44,767 nucleotides of DNA. Origin: SAR202 cluster bacterium (lineage in GTDB: Bacteria; Chloroflexota; Dehalococcoidia; Lucifugimonadales; UBA3495). Location: positions 1 through 44,767 of the forward strand of contig VGZV01000021.1 in the NCBI GenBank assembly GCA_016872385.1, written 5' to 3'. The translations under genes were made by a program, and so were the position numbers. The notes under the pieces are model-generated. The model saw only the letters and a list, made by a program, of their open reading frames with translations, had not been told where the DNA came from and ran no database searches. Every line of letters starts with the position of its first letter. Position 1 is the first letter of the stretch. Below are positions 1 through 7,010 of this stretch, piece after piece.

Positions 1-105
1 CAGATAGACCAAGAACTCCAGAGGCTGTGGGACATGGCTGACACTCAGCCCAGCAAGGGACGTTCGGTAACAGTTTCATCTGAGGCAACCAAGTCCCTTC
101 GGTAA
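1..105 (+). CDS. C-terminal end of a gene entering from the left (partial, unknown)
   Basis: Frame 1 is open from the first base to a TAA at 103-105 and encodes 34 residues. It begins with a helix-like stretch (IDQELQRLWDMA) and ends in VSSEATKSLR. It could be the tail of an upstream gene. The last part overlaps a 35-bp-spaced direct repeat, so the final residues may come from a local duplication. No family can be recognised from so short a piece, and it could also be chance open frame. Confidence 0.35.
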   Translation, partial: QIDQELQRLWDMADTQPSKGRSVTVSSEATKSLR

Positions 106-124
106 CAGTTTCTATTGACGCAAC
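63..124. repeat. Short tandem direct repeat, period 35 bp
   Basis: A 27-bp unit occurs at 63-89 and again at 98-124. Both copies start with the identical 15-mer TTCGGTAACAGTTTC and end in GCAAC. It lies between the partial upstream frame and the DUF429 gene. Confidence 0.6.
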
Positions 125-171
125 ACGGCCCCCGGCAACTGATTCAACCTGTAGCGAGTCAGGAGGGTCGC

Positions 172-1014
172 ATGACTGCCAAGGAAATCATTGGAGTGGA
201 CTTCAGCGGGGCGCAGGAAGACCAGAACACCTGGATTGCCCAGGGCTGCCTGGAGGAGGAGCGCTTGCGGTTAGTGGAGTGTTCGCCCATCAGCCGTTCT
301 GCTTTGACCCACTTGCTGGCTAAACAGACCGGGCCGGTGGCGGCAGCCCTGGACTTCCCCTTTGGCGTGCCGGAGGCTTTCGCTTCTTGGTGGGCGCCGG
401 AAGCCAAGACCCTGGCGGACCTGTGGCGGAAAACGGCGCATTTACGCCTGGAGCAGTTCGTGGCGCTGCGGGACGAGTATGTCCCCATGTATGTCGCGCA
501 GCACGGCAAGGAGCCCAAACGACTGGGCGATATGAATTTTCCCGAATGTTTTTCCCCACTGCACGGTGTGCGTCCCAACATGGTGCCCATGACCTTCTAC
601 GGGATGCAGATGCTGCACCAGGTCCGCATGAGCCACTGGGAGGCGCCGCCCCTGGAGACCGGCGCCGGCGAGAAGGTGCTGCTGGAGGCCATGCCTGGAG
701 CCGCCTTGCGAGCGCTGGGACTGCCTTACAAGGGCTACAAAAACGGCCAGCGCGCCAGGAAACTGCGAGAGGACATCCTGGACGGTCTGGCGCAACGGTC
801 CGGCATATCGCTGCCCAACCTGGGCGCCTTCAGAGGGGCATGTGTATGCAGCCACGACGCCCTGGACGCGGTGGTGGCCGCCGTGACTGCCGCGCTATGG
901 TGCAGGGGACAGGCCGCCTTTCTCTGCCCAGTCCAGAGAGAGCTGCCCCTGGCCCGCCTGGAGGGCTGGCTGTATGCGCCGGTGCACCTGCGCCAGGCCC
1001 AAGAAGTTGCCTAA
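172..1014 (+). CDS. DUF429 family protein (predicted RNase H-fold nuclease)
   Basis: A 280-residue protein of the DUF429 family, whose members are predicted to have an RNase H-like fold; no precise biochemical role is established. Family hallmarks visible are the N-terminal GVDFSGA strand-loop (about residue 7), the DFPFG motif (about residue 61) and the C-terminal DALDAVVAAVTA helix that carries the last conserved acidic residues. The start at ATG 172 is chosen because AGGAGGG at 161-167 sits just upstream; the frame is open further back to 115 but without a ribosome site. It precedes a small cupin gene on the same strand by 65 bp and may share its transcript. The family assignment is firm, the function is not. 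Confidence 0.85.
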   Translation: MTAKEIIGVDFSGAQEDQNTWIAQGCLEEERLRLVECSPISRSALTHLLAKQTGPVAAALDFPFGVPEAFASWWAPEAKTLADLWRKTAHLRLEQFVALRDEYVPMYVAQHGKEPKRLGDMNFPECFSPLHGVRPNMVPMTFYGMQMLHQVRMSHWEAPPLETGAGEKVLLEAMPGAALRALGLPYKGYKNGQRARKLREDILDGLAQRSGISLPNLGAFRGACVCSHDALDAVVAAVTAALWCRGQAAFLCPVQRELPLARLEGWLYAPVHLRQAQEVA

Positions 1015-1079
1015 ATTCCTGGAAAAGGTTAAGCTGGGGGCTGTTTCGCCCAGGGAATTACCTTGAACAGGAGCAGGCC

Positions 1080-1415
1080 ATGCGTATCGTCCGTGTTTTT
1101 GCTGGCAGGGACGGCGAGTCCCATTTTGAGGAGTGGACCCCGGAGCAGTTCGCCAAGATTGTGAACAAGGTGGGCAAGGGGGATATCACCATCAACATAC
1201 GCACCTCCCCCTCCGTTTCCGATTACCATACCGCGCCGCGCAAGCAGTACGTCATCAACATGGCGGGCGTCGCCGAGTTTGAGACCGCCGACGGCACCGT
1301 GCAGCGCCTCTATCCCGGCGACATCCTGATTGCTGAGGACGTGACCGGCCACGGCCACATCGCCCGCAACATCGGCACCGGGGAGCGGGTGTCCCTGGCG
1401 GTGCCCCTGGCCTAG
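1080..1415 (+). CDS. Small single-domain cupin protein
   Basis: A 111-residue protein with a cupin beta-barrel signature. HTAPRKQYVINMAGVAEFET corresponds to cupin motif 1, and the following GTVQRLYPGDILIAEDVTGHGH corresponds to motif 2, with His residues that could bind a metal. A GGAG-type ribosome site (AACAGGAG) precedes the ATG. A longer out-of-frame-looking extension upstream overlaps the DUF429 gene and is a shadow. Stand-alone cupins of this size are often sugar or small-molecule binding or isomerase-like, but the substrate cannot be told from sequence. No partner enzyme is adjacent except the DUF429 gene. Confidence 0.75.
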   Translation: MRIVRVFAGRDGESHFEEWTPEQFAKIVNKVGKGDITINIRTSPSVSDYHTAPRKQYVINMAGVAEFETADGTVQRLYPGDILIAEDVTGHGHIARNIGTGERVSLAVPLA

Positions 1416-1460
1416 CGGCCTTATCTCAAAAGGTGTTTAAGAAGCGCCCTGCCCAGCAGT

Positions 1461-1523
1461 CGCTCACCCTGAGCGTGTCGAAGGGTGAGCGAATTTTCCG
1501 CTCGTGGTGAGCGTTGTGGAACC
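1461..1523. repeat. Palindromic intergenic repeat of the GAGC-TTGTCGAAGG family, copy 1
   Basis: CGCTCACCCT at 1461-1470 pairs perfectly with AGGGTGAGCG at 1482-1491. A second arm, CTCGTGGTGAGCGTTGTGG, follows at 1501. Related copies lie at 13189-13275, inside 21086-21226, and degenerately at 43567-43626. It fills the gap between the convergent cupin and DUF2851 genes. Confidence 0.75.
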
Positions 1524-1549
1524 GCGCGCGGGAATTGTCACAGAGACTC

Positions 1550-2869
1550 TCAGCCGCCGCCCCGCAGCAGGTGGTTCAGGTGCAGCAGCCCCTGCTGGCG
1601 GCGGGCGCTGTTAATCCTGGGACGCCACAGATCTCCGGCCAGTTGGCTGGTCATGGCGCGGATTAGCTCATTGTCCTCCAGCTTGCCGAAGGCCCGGTAC
1701 AGTGCCCAATAATGCTCCTCCAGGTGGGACTGCCCCTGGACCTGGGCCAGGGCGCGCAAGCAGGGCAGGGCCACGTTTACCGCCAGGTCCGCCGCGCGTC
1801 CCGGCCCGATGCAGGCGGGACCGGAATCGCCAGCGAAGGCTGGCGCCCGCAGGGCCTGCACCAGCCCTTGAGGCCGGTCACATGCTGCCGCCGCGGCCAG
1901 GCCCGCCGCCAGGCCGCTGTCCAAGAATCGCGCCAGCAGCACTGCGGCCCCGGCCAGGCGGCGCAGGGGGTGGTTGGCCGGACGCACCGCGGCCAGGTGC
2001 CATTCTGCGGCCCGCAGGGGAGACCCCCATCCTTTGGGCAGTGAAGGGGGCGCATCTTGGGCTGGCCCCTTGGCCAAACCAGACATAATTTCCAGCCAGC
2101 CTTGCAGCGCCTGGACGCGTAACTCTCTGCCAACCTGGCGGGCAGCCTGGGCCACCTGGGCATAGGGTACCTGCATGGCTAGCTTGACGAAGGGCTGCTG
2201 GTTCCGGCGGTAGCCCAGGGCCTCCATAAGCCCCTCGTACGCCACCTGGTCAGGCGTCTGCTCCTGCAAGAACTTCAAATAAAGGTTGCTCTTGGCCTGG
2301 AAACGGGCATCCCCAGCCCGGTCCAGCAGGGCTTCCAGCCCCGCCTGGCTGTCCGGTTTGGCGTACCCGGCCGACTCCAGCCGCTGCCAAAAGGTTACTG
2401 GCTCCGCCCAGGGCTCAGCTGCAGGCGCTGGGTCCTCCAGCAAAGGCTTGAGGGATATCATGGGAGCAGACTGGCCGCTGGGCAGCGCCGTGGCCTGGCC
2501 GTCTCCTTCCAGGGCGGCGTGCAGCACCACGCTGCTGTAAGCCCGGTCCCTGCCGTGGCCGTGGGCGTCCCAGTCCTCCTGGCGCACGTGGATTTCCACG
2601 TCGCCCTGCACCAGGCCCAAGCCTTCCACCTCCACCAGGGCATCCCGGAAGTCCGGGCCGGGGCCGCGACCGGGGCGGCCCGGAAACAGCACCCGCACCC
2701 GGCGTCCCCCGCTGGCATGAAGCGCTTCATGCCGCGCCGCCCGCTGCTGCCAGAGCTGGGCCAGCAGCCGCTCCGGGATTGCCTGGCGGGGGCCTTGGCG
2801 GGCCGCAGGCCGGTACTCTGGGCTGGCCTCCCTCAGCACGGCTGCAATTATTACTGGTCTATTGGGCAT
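1550..2869 (-). CDS. DUF2851 family protein
   Basis: A 439-residue protein of the DUF2851 family, of unknown function. The characteristic N-terminal block is present: VRVLFPGRPGRGPGPDFRDA (about residues 58-77), then GDVEIHVRQEDWDAHGH and a VVLHAALEGDG segment. The combination of an invariant DFRDA, an acidic GDVEIH and an HGHGRDRAYSSVVLH run suggests a metal-dependent active site, which is inference. It lies 115 bp downstream of mutS on the same strand and may be co-transcribed with it. No signal peptide or membrane segment is seen. The gene ends in a repeat-containing gap facing the cupin gene. Confidence 0.85.
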   Translation of the reverse strand: MPNRPVIIAAVLREASPEYRPAARQGPRQAIPERLLAQLWQQRAARHEALHASGGRRVRVLFPGRPGRGPGPDFRDALVEVEGLGLVQGDVEIHVRQEDWDAHGHGRDRAYSSVVLHAALEGDGQATALPSGQSAPMISLKPLLEDPAPAAEPWAEPVTFWQRLESAGYAKPDSQAGLEALLDRAGDARFQAKSNLYLKFLQEQTPDQVAYEGLMEALGYRRNQQPFVKLAMQVPYAQVAQAARQVGRELRVQALQGWLEIMSGLAKGPAQDAPPSLPKGWGSPLRAAEWHLAAVRPANHPLRRLAGAAVLLARFLDSGLAAGLAAAAACDRPQGLVQALRAPAFAGDSGPACIGPGRAADLAVNVALPCLRALAQVQGQSHLEEHYWALYRAFGKLEDNELIRAMTSQLAGDLWRPRINSARRQQGLLHLNHLLRGGG

Positions 2870-2984
2870 GGCCCCTTGTCCCGCCTGGGATGGAACAGCC
2901 TCCGCAGTGCGCCCAGAGACCTCGGTATTCGTAGTGGATCATTACTCAGCATCCTCCAGGGTCACTACGGTAGCAGACCGGCTC

Positions 2985-5591
2985 CTAGAACGCCTTCCCC
3001 TGGTCTCTGGCCTTTTGCTGCAATTCATACAGCTTGTTGATAGCTTCCAGGGGAGTCAGGTTGGCCACGTCCAGGGCGTCCAGCTCTTCCAGCACCGGCT
3101 GGCCTGGATTGAGCAGGGGCAGCTGGGCGGCGATGACGCCCTCCCTGCCGCGGCGGGAGCGGCCCGGCCCCCTGGCCTCTGGACGGGGTTGCGTCCCCTC
3201 CAGCCCTTCCAGCACCTCCCGGGCCCGGTTCACCACCGCCCGGGGCATTCCTGCCAGCTGGGCTACCTGGACGCCGTAGCTGCGGTCGGCCCCGCCGGGG
3301 ACAATGCGGTGCAAGAATACTACCTGGCCCTGGTCTTCGGCCACCGCCACGTTGAAGTTGCGCACTCCGGGCAGGGTGGCGGCCAGTTCGGTCAGTTCAT
3401 GGTAGTGGGTGGCGAACAGGGTCTTGCAGCCCAGGCGCGGGTCGTTGTGCAGGTGCTCCACCACGGCCCGGGCAATGGACAGGCCGTCGTAGGTGCTGGT
3501 GCCCCGGCCAATCTCGTCCAGGATGACCAGGGAGCGGCTGGTGGCCTGGTTCAGGATGGCGGCGGTCTCCACCATCTCCACCATGAATGTGGACTGGCCG
3601 GTGGTCAGGTCGTCTTGCAGGCCCACCCGGGTAAAGATGCGGTCCACCAGCCCGATGTGCGCTTCCGATGCAGGCACGAAGCTGCCCATCTGGGCCATGA
3701 GCACTATGATGGCCGCCTGGCGGATGTAGGTGGATTTGCCCGCCATGTTGGGGCCGGTGAGCACCATGATACGGCCGTCTTCTTGGGAAAGGCGCAGGTC
3801 GTTGGGCATGTAGCTGCCGGGCGGCAGGACCCGCTCCACCACCGGGTGCCGGCCCTCTTTGATGGCGATGACTCCGTCCTCGCTCAAACGGGGCCGCACA
3901 TAGTTGTGGCGCACCGCCACTTCCGCCAGGGCGGCGAACACGTCGGTCTGGGCCGCTCCGGACGCCAGCCGGGCTAATGCTGCACCCGCTTCCCCAATCT
4001 GGGCGCACACTTGCCGGTAGAGGGTGCGCTCCAGTTCCTCCAGGCGCTCCCGGGCCGAAAGCACCTGGGACTCATACTCCTTCAGCTCCGGCGTGATGTA
4101 ACGCTCGCCGTTGGCCAGGGTCTGGCGGCGGATGTAGTGGGAGGGCGCCTGGCCCAGATTGGCCTTGCTTATCTCGATGTAGTAGCCAAAGACCTGGTTG
4201 TAGCCAACCTTGAGGCTGCGGATGCCTGTGCGTTCCCGCTCCTGGGCCTCCAACCCGGCGATGAACCCGCGGGCATCCCGGGCGGCCAGGCGCAGATGGT
4301 CCATTTCCAGGGAGAAGCCCTCCCGGATGACGCCGCCTTCGCCCACCGACCCGCTGGGTTCCTCGGCGATGGCCTGTCCAATCAGTTCGGCCACGCCGGG
4401 GACAGGCCCCAGTTGCGGCACCAGCCAGGCCATGCCGGGCGCCTCCAGCAAAGCAGGAAGGCGGGCGGCGGCCTCCAGGCCCGTTTTAAGAGCCAGCAGT
4501 TCCCGCGGCAGGGCAGTGCCCGCCTGCACCCGGCGCAGGATGCGCTCCAGGTCCGGCGTTTGCGCCAGGGCGGCGCGGGCGTCATTGCGGCGGAAGGCGT
4601 CGGCATGAAAGTGGGCCACCGCGTCCAGCCGCCGCTCCAGCTCCGCTATGTCCAGCAGCGGCTCCCCCAGCCACCGCCGCACCAGGCGCCCGCCCATGGG
4701 AGTGACGGTCAGGTCCAGGGCGGCCAGCAAGGATAACTGCTTGCTATCACCGCGTCCCGCCTGGAATAGTTCCAGGTTGCGGCGGGTCTGGGCGTCCAGC
4801 ACCATGTGCCCGGCGGTGGAGTAGATGCGCAGGGGGGCCAGGGGCGCCCTGCTCTGGCGCTGGGTCTGGCCCAGGTAGTCTATGATGGCCCCCGCGGCCT
4901 GAACGGCCAGGGGCAGACCGGCGCAGCCGAACCCCTCCAGGGAGAGCGCCCCGTAGTAAGACTGCAATGCTTCCTGGGCCGCCTTCAGCCGGAAAGCTGC
5001 TGGGGGCAACGGCGTTATCAAGCGCCCAGACGGTTCGCTGAGACCAATCTCTGCCTTCAGATCATCTTCCTGAGTTTGGGGCGTCAGGATTTCGGCGGGG
5101 GAAAGCCGCTCCAGTTCCAAGAACAGCCGCTTTTGCTCCAGTTGGGCCGCGACGAACTCGCCGGTAGTAATGTCCACCCAGGCCAGGCCCGCCAGGGGCG
5201 GCTCCAGCGCCACGCAGGCCAGGTAGTTGTTGGCCTTCTGCTCCAGCAGGTTAGGCTCCAGCACCGTGCCCGGAGTAACCACCCGCACCACATCCCGCTC
5301 CACCAGGCCGCGGGACTGGGCAGGGTCGGTGAGCTGCTCGCAGATAGCTACCTTGTGGCCCTTCTTAATTAGCCGCGCCAGATAAGATTCCAGGGCGTGC
5401 ACCGGCACCCCCGCCATGGGCACCTTGACGCCCTTGCCCATGCCCCGGGAGGTCAGGGTGATGTCCAGTTCCTGGGCGGCCAGGCGGGCGTCGTCGTCGA
5501 AGGTCTCGTAAAAGTCGCCCAAGCGGAAAAGCACAATGGCGTCGGGGTAGGCGTGCTTGATTTTGAGGTATTGCCGCCGGATTGGCGTCAC
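2985..5591 (-). CDS. mutS: DNA mismatch repair protein MutS
   Basis: MutS recognises mispaired or looped bases and starts methyl-independent or MutL-dependent repair in the cytoplasm. The 868-residue length is typical for MutS1. The N-terminal mismatch-reading motif is F27-Y28-E29 within GDFYETF. The C-terminal ABC ATPase has Walker A GPNMAGKSTY at about residue 612 and Walker B SLVILDEIGRGTSTYDG at about residue 685, followed by a signature H-loop (FATHYHEL). Translation starts at GTG 5591, where the conserved MTPIRRQYLKIKHAYPDAI block begins. No mutL is present in the window; the next gene downstream is DUF2851. A promoter is predicted at 5623-5650. Confidence 0.98.
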   Translation of the reverse strand: MTPIRRQYLKIKHAYPDAIVLFRLGDFYETFDDDARLAAQELDITLTSRGMGKGVKVPMAGVPVHALESYLARLIKKGHKVAICEQLTDPAQSRGLVERDVVRVVTPGTVLEPNLLEQKANNYLACVALEPPLAGLAWVDITTGEFVAAQLEQKRLFLELERLSPAEILTPQTQEDDLKAEIGLSEPSGRLITPLPPAAFRLKAAQEALQSYYGALSLEGFGCAGLPLAVQAAGAIIDYLGQTQRQSRAPLAPLRIYSTAGHMVLDAQTRRNLELFQAGRGDSKQLSLLAALDLTVTPMGGRLVRRWLGEPLLDIAELERRLDAVAHFHADAFRRNDARAALAQTPDLERILRRVQAGTALPRELLALKTGLEAAARLPALLEAPGMAWLVPQLGPVPGVAELIGQAIAEEPSGSVGEGGVIREGFSLEMDHLRLAARDARGFIAGLEAQERERTGIRSLKVGYNQVFGYYIEISKANLGQAPSHYIRRQTLANGERYITPELKEYESQVLSARERLEELERTLYRQVCAQIGEAGAALARLASGAAQTDVFAALAEVAVRHNYVRPRLSEDGVIAIKEGRHPVVERVLPPGSYMPNDLRLSQEDGRIMVLTGPNMAGKSTYIRQAAIIVLMAQMGSFVPASEAHIGLVDRIFTRVGLQDDLTTGQSTFMVEMVETAAILNQATSRSLVILDEIGRGTSTYDGLSIARAVVEHLHNDPRLGCKTLFATHYHELTELAATLPGVRNFNVAVAEDQGQVVFLHRIVPGGADRSYGVQVAQLAGMPRAVVNRAREVLEGLEGTQPRPEARGPGRSRRGREGVIAAQLPLLNPGQPVLEELDALDVANLTPLEAINKLYELQQKARDQGKAF

Positions 5592-5622
5592 GGCATGTCT
5601 CTAGGCAATGGATTTACCAGCC

Positions 5623-5650
5623 ATTCTACTCCAACGGGCGGCGCGGGCAA
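5623..5650 (-). promoter_or_regulatory. Predicted sigma-70-type promoter of mutS
   Basis: On the minus strand TTGCCC (5645-5650) is followed after 16 bp by TAGAAT (5623-5628), giving a start near 5616 and a short leader to the GTG of mutS. It is a by-eye consensus match only. Confidence 0.45.
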
Positions 5651-5802
5651 AATCGACGGATCAAGCTCGGCAGGGCAATCGCATCTTACATTTGCCCAAT
5701 ATGGTCCGCTGACGAGGTTGGCTGCCAGTAATGCCGAAACATGAGTCATCCCCAATTTTCGGCCAGATTTGTAGAGAGGAGCCAACTTGGTACGGCCCTG
5801 TC

Positions 5803-5866
5803 ATTCCATCCTTCGGTTGAAGGATGGAATCCAGTTGTGGTTCTGGGTTCCGGCTTTCGCCGGAAC
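5803..5866. repeat. Pair of hairpin repeats (ATTCCATCC / GTTCCGGC type)
   Basis: ATTCCATCCTTC at 5803-5814 pairs perfectly with GAAGGATGGAAT at 5819-5830. A second stem, GTTCCGGC-TTTC-GCCGGAAC, follows at 5847-5866. A related repeat is at 38465-38546. The rest of the 5651-6056 gap shows no convincing gene. Confidence 0.7.
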
Positions 5867-5994
5867 GACGACATAGTAGCCCTGGACTTGGCCCGGGTTG
5901 GTGCAGTTGGCACTCCTTGCCGTCAAACTCTGGGATGGGTCATGTTCTTAATCGCAAGAGTGGTTAACATGCAATTGCGCTGGGGCCAAGCCAA

Positions 5995-6026
5995 GGGGCC
6001 GGACGCACATGACAGCGCCCGGCCCC
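5995..6026 (-). terminator. Hairpin downstream of the FNR-like gene, possible terminator
   Basis: GGGGCCGG (5995-6002) pairs with CCGGCCCC (6019-6026), with extra GCG pairing inside. It lies about 30 bp past the stop of the minus-strand reductase. The T-tract is poor, so termination is a guess. Confidence 0.35.
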
Positions 6027-6056
6027 TGAATTGAACCCCAGGAAATGAGCAGGGGG

Positions 6057-6815
6057 TCAGGCCTTCCAGAACCGCTCTTCCTTGAAGCGCCAGCCGCCAG
6101 CCGCGGCCTTGACGCGGGAGTCCTCAATCATGCCGGGATGGCCGCAGGCGTAAATCATGGTGTCGTCCTTGGGCGGGGCAAACCGGGCCAAGTACTCTTC
6201 AAAGATGGCGTTGGTCCTGCCGGTAGCGCCCTTCCACCCGGCGTTGCGGGGATCAGCGGGCCGGCTGACCGTGGGGACGAACTTGACGGACTGTGGGTGC
6301 TGGGCCTCCAGTTGGGCCAGTTCTTCGTCGTAGGTCAGCTCGTCCTGGTAACTGGCCCCCAGCAGCACGTAAAAGTGGTGGTGGCCGGGGCTGCCCCGGT
6401 AGAGGTAGTCCCGGAGGATGCTGACGGAAGGGGCCACGCCGGTGACTGTGGACAACATAAAGTGGTGGTGGGCCTTGTTGTCCAGGGTGAAGATGCCCTT
6501 GGCCCGCGGGCGGATGGACACCGTGTCCCCCACTTTCAGCCGCCACAGCCTGGGGGTAAGCTCGCCCTCGGGCACCAGTTCAATGAATATCTCCAGGTAA
6601 TGCTCATGGGGCGCCGACACGATGGAGTACGCCCGTTCAATTCCCTCCAGGCCCAGGGTGCAGAACTGGCCGGGCCGGAACTTCAATGGGCCTTGCTCCG
6701 GCTCCAGCTTGATGACCATCAAGTCATGGGTGATGTCCTTCCGGTCCACCAGCCTGGCGCGGGGCAAGTTGATTGCCGGGCTTTGCGATAGGGTGTCTTC
6801 TTGCTGTCTTACCAT
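6057..6815 (-). CDS. Ferredoxin--NADP+ reductase-like FAD-binding oxidoreductase
   Basis: A 252-residue soluble flavoprotein of the ferredoxin-NADP+ reductase family, which moves electrons between NAD(P)H and a one-electron carrier such as ferredoxin. The FAD-binding RAYSIVSAP motif (RxYS type) is near residue 80. TVTGVAPSVSIL is the pyridine-nucleotide phosphate loop, and YACGHPGMI is the conserved CGxPxM segment of the NADP domain. It ends in KEERFWKA, resembling the C-terminus of bacterial Fpr. There are no iron-sulfur cysteines. It is 195 bp downstream of the NuoG-like gene on the same strand, so it may add an NADPH or ferredoxin branch to that complex, although a separate transcript is possible. 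Confidence 0.87.
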   Translation of the reverse strand: MVRQQEDTLSQSPAINLPRARLVDRKDITHDLMVIKLEPEQGPLKFRPGQFCTLGLEGIERAYSIVSAPHEHYLEIFIELVPEGELTPRLWRLKVGDTVSIRPRAKGIFTLDNKAHHHFMLSTVTGVAPSVSILRDYLYRGSPGHHHFYVLLGASYQDELTYDEELAQLEAQHPQSVKFVPTVSRPADPRNAGWKGATGRTNAIFEEYLARFAPPKDDTMIYACGHPGMIEDSRVKAAAGGWRFKEERFWKA

Positions 6816-7010
6816 CGCTAACTAAATCAACTCCTGGACATGCCCTCTTGAGTTATCGTGGTCACCGTGGCCTGGGCTACGGTGAAAACGCCTGATTCGC
6901 CTAGCTGGATACGGCCATGTTACGGGCCAGTTGTCAAGAAAAGATTACATTATTTGCGTATTTCGTCCAAGGTACTGCCCCATGAATGCCGGCACAGCTG
7001 GGCATTGGTA

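Noticed and set aside
2862..3977. 371-codon open frame antisense to mutS
   Set aside because: Covers the MutS ATPase domain in reverse and shows no family features.
5741..6034. 97-codon open frame between mutS and the FNR-like gene
   Set aside because: It runs through the hairpin repeats at 5803-5866, and its peptide is the usual translation of such repeats.
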